Origin: Bacteroidota bacterium
GTDB taxonomy: Bacteria; Bacteroidota; Ignavibacteria; Ignavibacteriales; Ignavibacteriaceae
DNA: 64,000 bases
Direction of reading: 5' to 3'
Assembly: GCA_020161395.1 (NCBI GenBank)
Contig: JAIUOE010000006.1
Span: forward strand, 1-64,000
Position numbers and translations under genes: made by a program. Under the pieces are notes generated by a model. The model saw only the letters and a list, made by a program, of their open reading frames with translations. It was not told where the DNA came from and did no database searches. The first letter of the stretch is position 1; the number at the start of each line of letters is the position of its first letter. Positions 34,068 through 42,911 of the stretch are shown here, in pieces.

Positions 34068-34674
34068 TCAGCTTAAATGCCATGCCTCTTCCGTGCTGTT
34101 GAATGATCGCAAGGTTTATCCAACTGAAAGCGAATTGCTCCAAGAGCTCAACTTTGTCATCACCTCCGAAGTCATAGCATTCCGCAAATCCGATTTCTTT
34201 TGCAAGAGTTGAAGCCACATCCTTCGCCTTTGTGCTTGTTCCTGCACAGAACATGTCGATTCCAACGCCGTTATAGACGGGGTCTTTCATGTTTTCAAAT
34301 CCTGTGCTGTTGAAGCATTTTACAACATCTTCGCAACCTGTTACCGCTTTGATGCCTTCAAATGCATTTTTATAAGGTGCCGGTTTCATAAATACCGAAT
34401 TGGTTGCATCGATCACGATCTTCTCTTTCAGTGAGGGGTTTTGACCCGCAATATCGACAGCGACCTGTGGAGGTGTTGCGAACAGCACCACTTCTGCACT
34501 CGCGATTGCATCCGCAACTGAAGATGCCGAAATATCGGAATTGGAGGCTGTAAGACTTTTGATGTCTTCCGAGTTCACATCCCGTGTTCCAAGAATGACT
34601 TTGTGCCCCTTCTTTGCAAAGTTGAGACCAAGTGCGCCGCCGACATTTCCTGCTCCAATAATTGCTATTTTCAT
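34057..34674 (-). CDS. NADPH-dependent F420 reductase-like protein
   Basis: A 205-residue Rossmann protein: MKIAIIGAGNVGGALGLNFAKKGHKVILGTRD is an NADP-binding fold start, with VVLFATPPQVAVDI and VIDATNSV following. This is the NPD1-like group related to F420:NADP oxidoreductases and IMP-like reductases; in bacteria lacking F420 these act on unknown substrates. It follows the DJ-1/PfpI gene on the same strand by 67 bp and likely shares its control by the divergent HxlR regulator. Confidence 0.75.
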   Translation of the reverse strand: MKIAIIGAGNVGGALGLNFAKKGHKVILGTRDVNSEDIKSLTASNSDISASSVADAIASAEVVLFATPPQVAVDIAGQNPSLKEKIVIDATNSVFMKPAPYKNAFEGIKAVTGCEDVVKCFNSTGFENMKDPVYNGVGIDMFCAGTSTKAKDVASTLAKEIGFAECYDFGGDDKVELLEQFAFSWINLAIIQQHGRGMAFKLIKR

Positions 34675-34741
34675 TTTAATCCTCGATTGTTTTTCGTTAA
34701 GAAATTAATGGTTAACCATAATTTAAGCTTATGTGGATTCG

Positions 34742-35488
34742 TTAAACACCGAGAGCTTCAATTACAAGTCTTGCTGCTTCGGCTCCCGAATATTGCTGTT
34801 GTCCGGTGACAAGTCTGCCGTCCCTGACCGCAAAAGGTTTGAATAACCCGCCTGTAATGAAGTTTGTGTTCTCAATCTTTTTAGCTTCTTCCTCTATCCA
34901 GAACGGCTGAATTTTCATTCCCACATAGCTGTCAGCAAACTGCTCTTCAGCATTTGCAAAGCCCGTCCAGGTTTTTCCCTCGACTAGAAGTTTACCGTCA
35001 GAGGTTTTGGCTTTGAGGAGTACACAAGTGGCATGGCAGACAATGCCGACAACTCTACCCGCCTCATGGAAATCGACTACCAGTTTGTGGAGTTTTTCAT
35101 TATTTATGAATGTGTACATCGGTGACTGTCCCCCTGTAAGGAAAACTGCATCATAATCGCTTACATTGAGCTTATCTATTGACGGAGTGTCCTTCAACAA
35201 TGCTGAATGTGGAGGTGACTTCTTAAAGCCAAGGCTCAGGATGTCATGCGCCGAGTAACCGCTCGCATCTTCGGGATCACTAAAACTGTCTGCCATCAGC
35301 TCACCACCTTCGGGTGAATAGATATCGACTTTGTAGCCCTTTTCGGTAAAGGCGTGGTAAGGGTGGGTAAGTTCTGCCCACCAGAAACCGATTTGCCAGC
35401 CGGTTTGGGAACTGACAGAGGAATTGGCAGCAATAAGTGCAACTCTTTTCGGGCTGTTGGAATCCTTTACATTGAGGTTAGCGCTCAT
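34742..35488 (-). CDS. DJ-1/PfpI-family protein (Hsp31/glyoxalase III-like)
   Basis: About 248 residues from the ATG at 35488, which has AAGGAG about ten bases upstream; an earlier ATG at 35521 adds a Lys-rich stretch. The fold shows QIGFWWAELTHPYHAF, DAVFLTGGQSPMYTF and the nucleophile elbow GIVCHATCVLLKAK with the conserved Cys. The length and WAEL..P motif fit the class I glutamine-amidotransferase-like Hsp31/glyoxalase III type, which handles methylglyoxal or misfolded proteins. The divergent HxlR gene points to electrophile-responsive control. Confidence 0.8.
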   Translation of the reverse strand: MSANLNVKDSNSPKRVALIAANSSVSSQTGWQIGFWWAELTHPYHAFTEKGYKVDIYSPEGGELMADSFSDPEDASGYSAHDILSLGFKKSPPHSALLKDTPSIDKLNVSDYDAVFLTGGQSPMYTFINNEKLHKLVVDFHEAGRVVGIVCHATCVLLKAKTSDGKLLVEGKTWTGFANAEEQFADSYVGMKIQPFWIEEEAKKIENTNFITGGLFKPFAVRDGRLVTGQQQYSGAEAARLVIEALGV

Positions 35489-35535
35489 AAATTTTTTCTC
35501 CTTTTTGTATAATTTTTTCAAGCTAATATGTTAAA

Positions 35536-35589
35536 TTAGTACTATATAATATCTAAAATCAAGTATGTACAATAAAGTAATATACTAAC
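35536..35589. promoter_or_regulatory. Divergent control region with TTAGTA/TACTAA inverted repeat
   Basis: Between the DJ-1/PfpI and HxlR genes, TTAGTACTATA (from 35536) and ATATACTAAC (to 35589) form an imperfect inverted repeat in very AT-rich DNA. The position is right for an HxlR-type operator controlling both directions. Confidence 0.35.
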
Positions 35590-35602
35590 TAAATAGAAAG
35601 AA

Positions 35603-35950
35603 ATGCGGAAAATGCCCGTTTTCGAGTTTAGAGAGAAAAAATATAATAATCCGGTGGAGCTTGCTCTCGATGTAATTGGTGGAAAATGGAAGATGCCGAT
35701 ACTCTGGAGATTAAAAGACAAGGTTTGGAGATACGGCGAACTAAAAAATTTTATTCCCGGCATTACACACAAAATGCTTGCTCAGCAACTGCGGGAACTG
35801 GAAGCGGATGGACTTGTAAACAGAAAGGTTTATCAGGTGATTCCACCGAAAGTGGAGTATTCGATCACTGAGAAGGGATTGACTACAATTCCCTTAATTA
35901 CTTCTTTGCGTCAGTGGGGGATTGCATTTAAGGAGGATAAACTGGTTTAG
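35603..35950 (+). CDS. HxlR-family transcriptional regulator
   Basis: A 115-residue winged-helix protein with the HxlR core: NPVELALDVIGGKWKMPILWRL, RYGELKNFIPGITHKMLAQQLRELEADGLV, and the wing with YSITEKG. HxlR regulators bind divergent promoters and often respond to electrophiles such as formaldehyde or quinones. It is divergent from the DJ-1/PfpI and reductase genes, its likely targets. The start could be the Met two codons on. Confidence 0.88.
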   Translation: MRKMPVFEFREKKYNNPVELALDVIGGKWKMPILWRLKDKVWRYGELKNFIPGITHKMLAQQLRELEADGLVNRKVYQVIPPKVEYSITEKGLTTIPLITSLRQWGIAFKEDKLV

Positions 35951-36032
35951 ATATTCTCCCGAAGAGGAGGTTTATATGACTTTAAGATGAAACCGGCAGG
36001 CGTTCAATCAACAACTGCCGGCTCAATAATAT

Positions 36033-36956
36033 TTACTTCTTTGCTGCTTCTACGCAGGCTTTTATACCGGCTTTGTAAGAAGTCGGTGTAAAGTTAAAAG
36101 CTTTTTTGAATTTGTCGCTGTTGAAAATGTAGTCGTATTTGAACTGGTAGCTCATCTCGATCATCGACATAATAGTTGGATTGAAAAGCCCCGCCATAAA
36201 CAGCATCCCGTTGCTAAAGACCTGGATTTTTGGTTTAATACCCATATACTCGCCGGCAATCCTGATCATTTCCTCTCCCGTAATTGGTTTTTTCTCAGAA
36301 GGAGCGTGCCAAACCTGATTGTAAGTCGAGGGAGTATTCCCGATAAGTGCTGTGGCGTAAGCTGCATCAGGAGTGTAGGTAAAAGTGTGAAAAGCCTTTG
36401 GATTATTCATCCAGTTTGCCTTTTTTCCTTTAATCAAATTGTCGATGACAAGCAGATTAAACATCGAACTCCCTACACCCGGTCCATAGAAATCGGCACC
36501 TCGCACAATCACCCCTTGCAAATCTCCCTTTTTGTACTCATCCATGAAACGCAGATCGAGTTTCGCCCTGATTTCTCCTTTTTTACTGCAAGGATGAAAA
36601 GGCGTTTCTTCAGTCATCTCTCCTTCTACCCTGCCGTACATATAAACATTGTCAAAAAAGACGAGTTTTGCACTTTCTCTTTTACAACCTTCGATAACAT
36701 TCTCCATAATGGCGGGCCAGTGTTCCTGCCAGGTTTTGGTTGTGTACTTCAGTCCGGCGGTGAGATAAACAATCTCCGATCCCTTGATCGCCTGAAATAT
36801 TTCCTCTTTTTTTGTGATGTCAGCATTAAAGGTAATATCAGTAGAATTGACTTTTTTAGCATTTCTGCTTACAATTTTAATTTTATCTGTGTATTTCGTC
36901 AGTTCCTTTGCCAGTGGAATTCCAATTGCACCACCACCGCCTAAAATCGTTTGCAT
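36033..36956 (-). CDS. NAD-dependent epimerase/dehydratase-like SDR
   Basis: A 307-residue extended-SDR protein. The nucleotide-binding start is TILGGGGAIGIPLAKEL, a variant of GxxGxxG. It then has VVYLTAG-like and FFDNVYMYGR segments in the catalytic region, and a helical C-terminal substrate domain (YKAGIKACVEAAKK). The ATG at 36956 is preferred to one at 36983 because the Rossmann strand starts there. The substrate is unknown; the DNVYMYG pattern recalls nucleoside-diphosphate-sugar epimerase relatives. It is monocistronic on the minus strand, near the HxlR cluster. Confidence 0.75.
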   Translation of the reverse strand: MQTILGGGGAIGIPLAKELTKYTDKIKIVSRNAKKVNSTDITFNADITKKEEIFQAIKGSEIVYLTAGLKYTTKTWQEHWPAIMENVIEGCKRESAKLVFFDNVYMYGRVEGEMTEETPFHPCSKKGEIRAKLDLRFMDEYKKGDLQGVIVRGADFYGPGVGSSMFNLLVIDNLIKGKKANWMNNPKAFHTFTYTPDAAYATALIGNTPSTYNQVWHAPSEKKPITGEEMIRIAGEYMGIKPKIQVFSNGMLFMAGLFNPTIMSMIEMSYQFKYDYIFNSDKFKKAFNFTPTSYKAGIKACVEAAKK

Positions 36957-37107
36957 AGATTGGTCGCTTTCCAGTAAAATCATAAAGATGAATAATTATG
37001 AATGCGAATTTGCAGAAATTCCTGCAATTTTAAAATTGTAGATAGATGGAGGTTTGATATTTTTTGATTAATGGTTGATTTGGATTATCGATTGCGGGAA
37101 TTTACAA

Positions 37108-37158
37108 GTAAATGTTCCACGGATTGCACAGATTCATCACGGATTGCACAGTTGTGTT
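37108..37158. repeat. CCACGGATT-CACAGATT repeat copy
   Basis: Two near copies of CACGGATTGCACAG lie here, a degenerate member of the composite repeat family at 2.9-3.5 kb. The rest of the 308-bp gap between 36956 and 37265 shows no gene. Confidence 0.6.
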
Positions 37159-37264
37159 AACCTTATTGATATATATGCAAGTATTGGTTATGTATGGTGA
37201 ATTCCCCTTTCAGGAGAACGCTCCAACCCTTAAATTACACTTCCCAATAATTAAAATGTGAAAT

Positions 37265-38458
37265 ATGGAATCGATAAAAGAAATTTACCGGATTGGATTT
37301 GGTCCCTCGAGCAGCCACACGATGGGTCCGAGAAAAGCTGCAGAGATTTTCAGAGAGAAAAATGTGGAGGCTTTCCGTTTCAGGGTAGCGCTTCACGGCT
37401 CTCTTGCAGCCACGGGAAGAGGACACCTGACTGATAAGGCGATTATGGAGGTGTTATCTCCCGAAAAGACCGAAATTCTGTGGAAACCGGAAGATATTCT
37501 TGCGAAACATCCGAATGCATTGACTCTTGAGGCATTTGATTCTGATGGTAAAATTATCGATTCCTGGCGGGTCTATTCGGTCGGCGGTGGCAAAATCATT
37601 GATGATGATCATGACCCCAAGGAAGATTCGATTTATCCACACAACACGATGAACGAAATTCTGAAGTGGACGAAGCAGACCGGACGGTCATTCTGGGAAT
37701 ATGTTGAGGAAGTGGAAGGACATGATATCTATGACCACCTGGCAAATGTCTGGGAAGTGATGCAGGTGGCTATCAAAAACGGTCTTGAAGCCGAAGGAGT
37801 TTTACCGGGTCCTCTTAATTTGAGAAGAAAGGCCTCCTCGTATTTCGTAAAGGCAAAAAATTATTCGGGAACTCTTAAGGAGAAAACCCTCATTTTCTCT
37901 TATGCGCTTGCTGTGGGTGAGGAAAATGCTGCCGGTGGAGAAATAGTTACGGCTCCCACCTGCGGGTCATGCGGAACGATGCCGGCAGTTCTTAAGAGAC
38001 TGAAAGACAGTTTTGAGTTTTCGGATCAGAAAATACTCAGGGCACTTGCTACTGCAGGACTTGTGGGCAATCTTGTAAAGCACAATGCATCCATTTCGGG
38101 AGCAAAAGTTGGTTGCCAGGGGGAGGTTGGAACCGCATGTGCGATGGCGAGTGCGGCTGCCACCCAGCTTCTTGGCGGGACACCGCTTCAGATAGAGTAT
38201 GCAGCAGAAATGGGGATTGAGCACCACCTCGGGCTTACCTGCGACCCGATAATGGGGCTTGTTCAGGTGCCATGCATTGAACGAAATGCCTTCGCTGCAG
38301 AAAGGGCGTTTAACACTGCGACTTTTTCACTTCTTTCCGACGGGCAGCACCTCGTTTCGTTCGACAAAATTGTTAAGACCATGAAGCAGACGGGACATGA
38401 TATCCCCTCGATATACAAGGAAACTTCAGAAGGGGGTATGGCTCTCTTTTATTCGTAG
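37265..38458 (+). CDS. L-serine ammonia-lyase, iron-sulfur dependent, single chain
   Basis: A 397-residue enzyme converting L-serine to pyruvate and ammonia. The N-terminal beta domain begins IGFGPSSSHTMGPRKAAEIF. The alpha domain contains the conserved GGEIVTAPTCGSCG, ISGAKVGCQGEVGTACAMA and GLTCDPIMGLVQVPCIERN segments, which supply the cysteines of the [4Fe-4S] cluster. Beta and alpha parts are fused in one chain, as in enterobacterial SdaA. The gene is monocistronic, with no obvious regulatory site beyond a repeat upstream. Confidence 0.92.
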   Translation: MESIKEIYRIGFGPSSSHTMGPRKAAEIFREKNVEAFRFRVALHGSLAATGRGHLTDKAIMEVLSPEKTEILWKPEDILAKHPNALTLEAFDSDGKIIDSWRVYSVGGGKIIDDDHDPKEDSIYPHNTMNEILKWTKQTGRSFWEYVEEVEGHDIYDHLANVWEVMQVAIKNGLEAEGVLPGPLNLRRKASSYFVKAKNYSGTLKEKTLIFSYALAVGEENAAGGEIVTAPTCGSCGTMPAVLKRLKDSFEFSDQKILRALATAGLVGNLVKHNASISGAKVGCQGEVGTACAMASAAATQLLGGTPLQIEYAAEMGIEHHLGLTCDPIMGLVQVPCIERNAFAAERAFNTATFSLLSDGQHLVSFDKIVKTMKQTGHDIPSIYKETSEGGMALFYS

Positions 38459-38508
38459 AAAATTAGTAAGTTTACGAACTTTTTTTCGATCTTTTCCACG
38501 GAGTTTTT

Positions 38509-40020
38509 CTGAAGCACCTTTTACTTCTTCTGGTTTTTTGCCTGACGGCTACCGCATTCCCACAGTTAACAGCAAAAATTATGACATGGAACACTCTCAA
38601 TTACCCGGGTTCAACAGGAACGATAAGAAACCCCTACTTCAGAACTGTAATTGCAGCCGCAGATCCCGACATTTTTGTCGCGGGGGAACTGGGTTCCACA
38701 ACTGATTTTAACACTTTCCGCGATTCGGTGATAAAAAAAGTTTCAACCGAATATCAGGCAGGTGCATTTATCGATGGTCCTGATTCGGATCATGCAATAT
38801 TTTTCAAATCCTCGAAATTTAACTTTATTTCCAATACCCCGATTGCAACTGAACTGAGAGATATCAGTCAATTTGTTGTGACCACTACTTCCACACTTGA
38901 TACACTGATTATTTATGCAGTGCATTTGAAAGCAAGCAATACAACAGCAGACAGGGAACAACGGGCGAGAGAGGTGGACAGTCTCCGAAAAGTGACTGAC
39001 AAACTTCATGCGGGAGCAAATTTTATTGTACTGGGAGATTTTAATTTTTATGGCTCAACTGAACCTGCCTATATTAAATTACTAAATACTGCGACGAGCG
39101 GTTATTTTATCGATTATTTGAAGGACTCGATGTCGGGTACATGGAACAGTGCTGCGTTTTCAAGATATCATACACAATCGCCAAGAACAAGGTCTTTTGG
39201 AGGAGGTGCGACCGGAGGGATGGACGACAGATTTGACCTTATATTAATGAGTCAAAACGCAAAAGATTTTGGGGGCGTCAGTTTTGTACCGGGTTCATAT
39301 ATCGCATACGGAAATGACGGAAACCATTATAATGACTCATTAAACAGTCCGCCAAATACCGCAGTGGGTCAGATCGTTGCTGACGGTATTCATTATGCCT
39401 CTGATCATATTCCGGTAATTGCAAGTTTCCTTTTTGACACTCCATTACCTGTTGAACTTGTATCGTTTACAGGCAAAAGATCGAATGACGGAGTAAAATT
39501 GGAATGGCAGACCTCCACGGAAACTAATAATCTCGGTTTCGATGTGCAGAGGTCGGAGAATAATAAGGAGTGGCACAACCTTGGTTTTGTTGAAGGGCAC
39601 AATACGAGCAGTTCACCAAAATATTATGAGTTTACGGACCGGACAAGACACAATGGAAATTTGTATTACAGATTGAGACAAAACGACAACGACGGTACAA
39701 TAGAGTTTTCGAATGTGGTTGAGATATCCGCCAGCGTGCCCGCAGGATTCTCCCTCAATCAAAATTACCCCAATCCCTTTTCCTCAGGGAGCAACGATGC
39801 TCAAACGAATATTGAATTCGAAATACCGTCAGCAGGGAATGTGGTTCTGACAATTTACGATATTCTCGGAAGGGAAGTGACGACACTTCTCGATAAATCT
39901 TTTGAAGCGGGAAAACACACTGTGAAATTTAATCCGCAAAATTTACCTGCGGGGAATTACATCTACAAATTAAGCTGGAACAACCTGACACTGACCGGGA
40001 AGATGATCTGCCTGCCGTAG
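38509..40020 (+). CDS. Secreted endonuclease/exonuclease/phosphatase-fold protein, T9SS sorted
   Basis: The frame is open from 38470. A signal peptide (KHLLLLLVFCLTATAFPQ) is encoded before the first ATG at 38581, so translation must start upstream. CTG at 38509, with GGAG six bases before it, is the best candidate. The EEP domain (about 25-300 from CTG) has KIMTWNTLNYPG, VVTT.., FIVLGDFNFYGS and YASDHIPVIASF, matching the nuclease/phosphatase catalytic Asp, Asn and His. A T9SS type A domain ends it (NQNYPNPFSSGSNDAQTNIEF). It may degrade extracellular DNA or phospholipid; the substrate is unknown. Confidence 0.7.
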   Translation: MKHLLLLLVFCLTATAFPQLTAKIMTWNTLNYPGSTGTIRNPYFRTVIAAADPDIFVAGELGSTTDFNTFRDSVIKKVSTEYQAGAFIDGPDSDHAIFFKSSKFNFISNTPIATELRDISQFVVTTTSTLDTLIIYAVHLKASNTTADREQRAREVDSLRKVTDKLHAGANFIVLGDFNFYGSTEPAYIKLLNTATSGYFIDYLKDSMSGTWNSAAFSRYHTQSPRTRSFGGGATGGMDDRFDLILMSQNAKDFGGVSFVPGSYIAYGNDGNHYNDSLNSPPNTAVGQIVADGIHYASDHIPVIASFLFDTPLPVELVSFTGKRSNDGVKLEWQTSTETNNLGFDVQRSENNKEWHNLGFVEGHNTSSSPKYYEFTDRTRHNGNLYYRLRQNDNDGTIEFSNVVEISASVPAGFSLNQNYPNPFSSGSNDAQTNIEFEIPSAGNVVLTIYDILGREVTTLLDKSFEAGKHTVKFNPQNLPAGNYIYKLSWNNLTLTGKMICLP

Positions 40021-40024
40021 AGGG

Positions 40025-40435
40025 TTATTTCCCCTTTACCACGGTCTTTTTTTCCTGAAGTGTACGGATGTATCTTTCGTAGATTGCCTTCATCCCGGCG
40101 AAAATATCGAGATGTTCCCTGTAAACGGATTCCAGGGTTTTGAAGGTATATCCAAGATCAGCGGGACAGATTAGTTTTGACTCGGTCAAAATTGCGGCGA
40201 CACCTCCGAATTCCGATTCATGTCGCGTTAGAAATGCATCGAGACCCTCGACAACGCCGGCAATTCTTAAATTGAACTGATCTATGTCAAAAAGGAGTTT
40301 TTTCTTTAGAGGCTCTTTCTCTTCGCCTCGTAAATAGGAGAGCCTGTTTATGTCCAGCTCGAGTTCATCAAATTTTGAAATAAATTCCGAATCATATTCT
40401 GCCAGTCTGTTTCTAAGACTGAGAAGTTCGTCCAC
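40025..40435 (-). CDS. Helical protein of unknown function
   Basis: A 136-residue, highly charged, largely helical protein (LRNRLAEYDSEFISKFDELELDINRL onward) with two cysteine-free coiled-coil stretches and one conserved-looking LICPADLGYTFKTLE segment. No signal peptide or membrane helix is seen. I do not recognise the family. It converges on the T9SS nuclease-like gene with four bases between stops. Confidence 0.55.
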   Translation of the reverse strand: MDELLSLRNRLAEYDSEFISKFDELELDINRLSYLRGEEKEPLKKKLLFDIDQFNLRIAGVVEGLDAFLTRHESEFGGVAAILTESKLICPADLGYTFKTLESVYREHLDIFAGMKAIYERYIRTLQEKKTVVKGK

Positions 40436-40573
40436 CGTTTTTTAACCGGTCTTTTAAATCCCGTAATTCTTCAACGCTCTCCGGCATCCCAAAACTCCTG
40501 AGGAAATTTGTCAATATTTAGCATTGCCAATTTAGCACTTGAAATTTAATCTGACAACATTTATTGTACTTTT

Positions 40574-40632
40574 CAGCCTTCAACCCTCAGCCCTCACCTT
40601 TCAATCTTCAGCCTTCAACCATCAGCCCTCAA
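40574..40632. repeat. CAGCCTTCAACC-CAGCCCTCA repeats
   Basis: Two copies of CAGCCTTCAACCMTCAGCCCTCA lie in tandem within an AT-rich 276-bp gap. The same unit appears at 50158-50180 and, inverted, near 2.83-2.86 kb and 50.03 kb. Nothing else is seen in the gap. There is no tnaC-like leader with a Trp codon before the tryptophanase gene. Confidence 0.75.
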
Positions 40633-40711
40633 AATTCAAAATTTTTTTTGCATTGAGATTTCAGAAATTTTCATCATTTTTGATCACATATTTTTACATC
40701 TTAAGAAGAAA

Positions 40712-42091
40712 ATGCAAATGAGAACAATAATAGAACCATTTAAAATAAAAGCAGTTGAGCCGATCAGATTTACAACAAAGGAAGAACGGACTCAAATCCT
40801 GAAAAATGCCGGATATAACCCCTTTTCAATTCATGCAGATGATGTGTTGATTGACCTGCTTACGGACAGCGGCACTTCCGCAATGAGTTCGGAACAATGG
40901 GCAGGTGTAATGCTTGGTGACGAATCATACGCCGGATCAAAAAGTTTTTACAAGTTTGACGCAGCCGTAAAAAAGATTACCGGTCTGAAAAATGTGATCC
41001 CGACACATCAGGGAAGGGCATCTGAAAAGATACTTTTCACTGTGCTTGGAGGGAAGGGGAAATATTTCTGCAGCAATACACATTTTGACACTACCCGTGC
41101 AAATGTTGAATATTCGGGTGCCGAGGCTGTCGATTTCATGACGGAAATCGGGAAACATCCCGAGATGAAAGCCGATTTTAAAGGGAACATGGATATTGTT
41201 GCACTGGAGGCTTTTATCAAAAAAACAGGTGCCGAGAACATTCCACTCGTATTGATGACTGTAACCAACAATTCGGGCGGTGGTCAGCCTGTCTCGATGC
41301 AGAACATCAAAGAGACAAAGGCTATTTGTACTAAATACGGCATCCCCTTCTTCCTGGATGCATGCCGGTTTGCAGAAAATGCATATTTCATAAAGAAGCG
41401 TGAAAAAGGTTACGAAAATAAAACACCCCTTGAGATTGCACAGGAGATGTTTTCTTATGCCGATGGCTGCACTATGAGTGCGAAAAAAGACGCATTTGCA
41501 AACATTGGGGGATTCCTCGCAATGAATGATGACGGTCTGGCGATGTCGTGCAGAAACCTCCTCATAGTTACCGAAGGATTCACAACCTACGGAGGACTCG
41601 CAGGCAGAGACCTTGAAGCAATCGCGCAGGGACTTGTTGAAATTCTTGATGAGCATTACCTCGAGTACAGAATAAGATGTGTGGAATATCTCGGAGAAAA
41701 GCTCGTTAAAAATGATGTGCCGATACTCGAACCACCGGGAGGACACGCAATTTACCTCGACGCCATCAGATTTGCACCACACATTCCGCAACATCAGTTT
41801 CCGGGACAATCCATTGTCTGCGAACTGTATCTCGAAGGAGGAATCAGAGCATGTGAGATTGGAAGTGTAATGTTTGGCAGAGAACTTCCCGACGGGACGC
41901 ACATTTCACCCGCAATGGAACTTGTAAGGATGGCAATTCCCAGAAGAGTTTACACCCAAAGTCATTTCGACTACATGATTGAGGTAATAATTGATGTGTA
42001 CAAGAGAAGATCGGAACTTCGCGGGATGAAAATCACGGAACAGGCTCCGATGTTGAGACACTTCACAGCGAAATTTGACTATGTGGGTTAG
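40712..42091 (+). CDS. tnaA: Tryptophanase (tryptophan indole-lyase)
   Basis: A 459-residue PLP enzyme of the beta-eliminating lyase family, cleaving tryptophan to indole, pyruvate and ammonia. The PLP lysine lies in TMSAKKDAFANIGG (Lys258/259), and THQGRASE and DACRFAENAYFI are also present. Two substrate-specificity positions favour tryptophanase over tyrosine phenol-lyase: EIGS near residue 382, and LRHFTA with His450 where tyrosine phenol-lyase has Phe. It heads a run of closely spaced genes, overlapping the next by up to 17 bp. Confidence 0.87.
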   Translation: MQMRTIIEPFKIKAVEPIRFTTKEERTQILKNAGYNPFSIHADDVLIDLLTDSGTSAMSSEQWAGVMLGDESYAGSKSFYKFDAAVKKITGLKNVIPTHQGRASEKILFTVLGGKGKYFCSNTHFDTTRANVEYSGAEAVDFMTEIGKHPEMKADFKGNMDIVALEAFIKKTGAENIPLVLMTVTNNSGGGQPVSMQNIKETKAICTKYGIPFFLDACRFAENAYFIKKREKGYENKTPLEIAQEMFSYADGCTMSAKKDAFANIGGFLAMNDDGLAMSCRNLLIVTEGFTTYGGLAGRDLEAIAQGLVEILDEHYLEYRIRCVEYLGEKLVKNDVPILEPPGGHAIYLDAIRFAPHIPQHQFPGQSIVCELYLEGGIRACEIGSVMFGRELPDGTHISPAMELVRMAIPRRVYTQSHFDYMIEVIIDVYKRRSELRGMKITEQAPMLRHFTAKFDYVG

Positions 42092-42911
42092 TAAACAACT
42101 CAAACTAAGGCAAAAATTCGATTTCGAAAAAAAGGTCTGGAGACTGATGCTTTCGGAACCTCATTTCCTCCTCGTTGAAGAGAGGGATGTCGACAACCGG
42201 GAGGCTTTCTACCATGTCTTTGAACTATCCACCGGAAGGACTTTGCTACACAGGTTCTCCACACCGGAAAAATTCTGGAGCGGTGTGGAAACTTTTCAAA
42301 ACAAACGAATACTTTTTCACAGTTACAGATCGCAGGGACTGCCTTTTCATAAAGGGATTTTCTGTTACGACATCGAAAAACAATCGTATTTGTGGCAGGA
42401 ACCTGATCTCGCTTATTTACTGAAAAATGAACAGGGCGTTTTTGCCTTCAAACAGAAATTTGAGTCACAGGAGTATTTCCTGCTGGATAGTGACACCGGG
42501 CAGATTATTGATGAGCTTGGTGAGGACAGCACCCCGATTAATCAGATGATTGCCGAAGCCGCTGAAAAGGAATCTTTTGATCAGTTTATTTACCCTGAAA
42601 ACTTCAACCTCTCCAAATATAACGATGGCGGATACATTGAGAAACTGATGCACGAAGGAACCATTGTTGAAGTCGCAGAGATATTTGAGAAGGACTCCCT
42701 CATCTTTCTGAACACCCATCGTGGCAGCCGGGAGAAGGGCTTCCTGAATGAGTTGCTTGTTATTGACAGTGAAAAAAAGAAAGTGATCAAAAAAGAGATT
42801 CTCAACAGCAGAACGGAGAATCTCATAGCTGAAAGTTGCTTTATTTACAAGAATCTCCTCTTTTTGATTATAAACAAAAAGAGTATCGAGATTCGGGAGA
42901 TAAAAACATGA
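42075..42911 (+). CDS. DUF4905-like protein
   Basis: A 278-residue soluble protein of beta-rich character, resembling the Bacteroidota family DUF4905: repeated strands such as PHFLLVEERDVDNREAFYHVF and KGIFCYDIEKQSYLWQEPD suggest a propeller-like fold. The start could be the first or third codon (42075 or 42081); both lie inside the tryptophanase gene. Its stop overlaps the AMMECR1 start as ATGA. The function is unknown; position suggests coexpression rather than a pathway link. Confidence 0.65.
   Translation: MTMWVSKQLKLRQKFDFEKKVWRLMLSEPHFLLVEERDVDNREAFYHVFELSTGRTLLHRFSTPEKFWSGVETFQNKRILFHSYRSQGLPFHKGIFCYDIEKQSYLWQEPDLAYLLKNEQGVFAFKQKFESQEYFLLDSDTGQIIDELGEDSTPINQMIAEAAEKESFDQFIYPENFNLSKYNDGGYIEKLMHEGTIVEVAEIFEKDSLIFLNTHRGSREKGFLNELLVIDSEKKKVIKKEILNSRTENLIAESCFIYKNLLFLIINKKSIEIREIKT

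Noticed and set aside
40539-40721. Possible tnaC-like leader before tryptophanase
   Set aside because: The 60-codon frame crosses dispersed repeats and has no Trp codon or TnaC-like end.
40937-41902. 321-codon open frame on the minus strand
   Set aside because: It is antisense to tryptophanase and has no recognisable domain.
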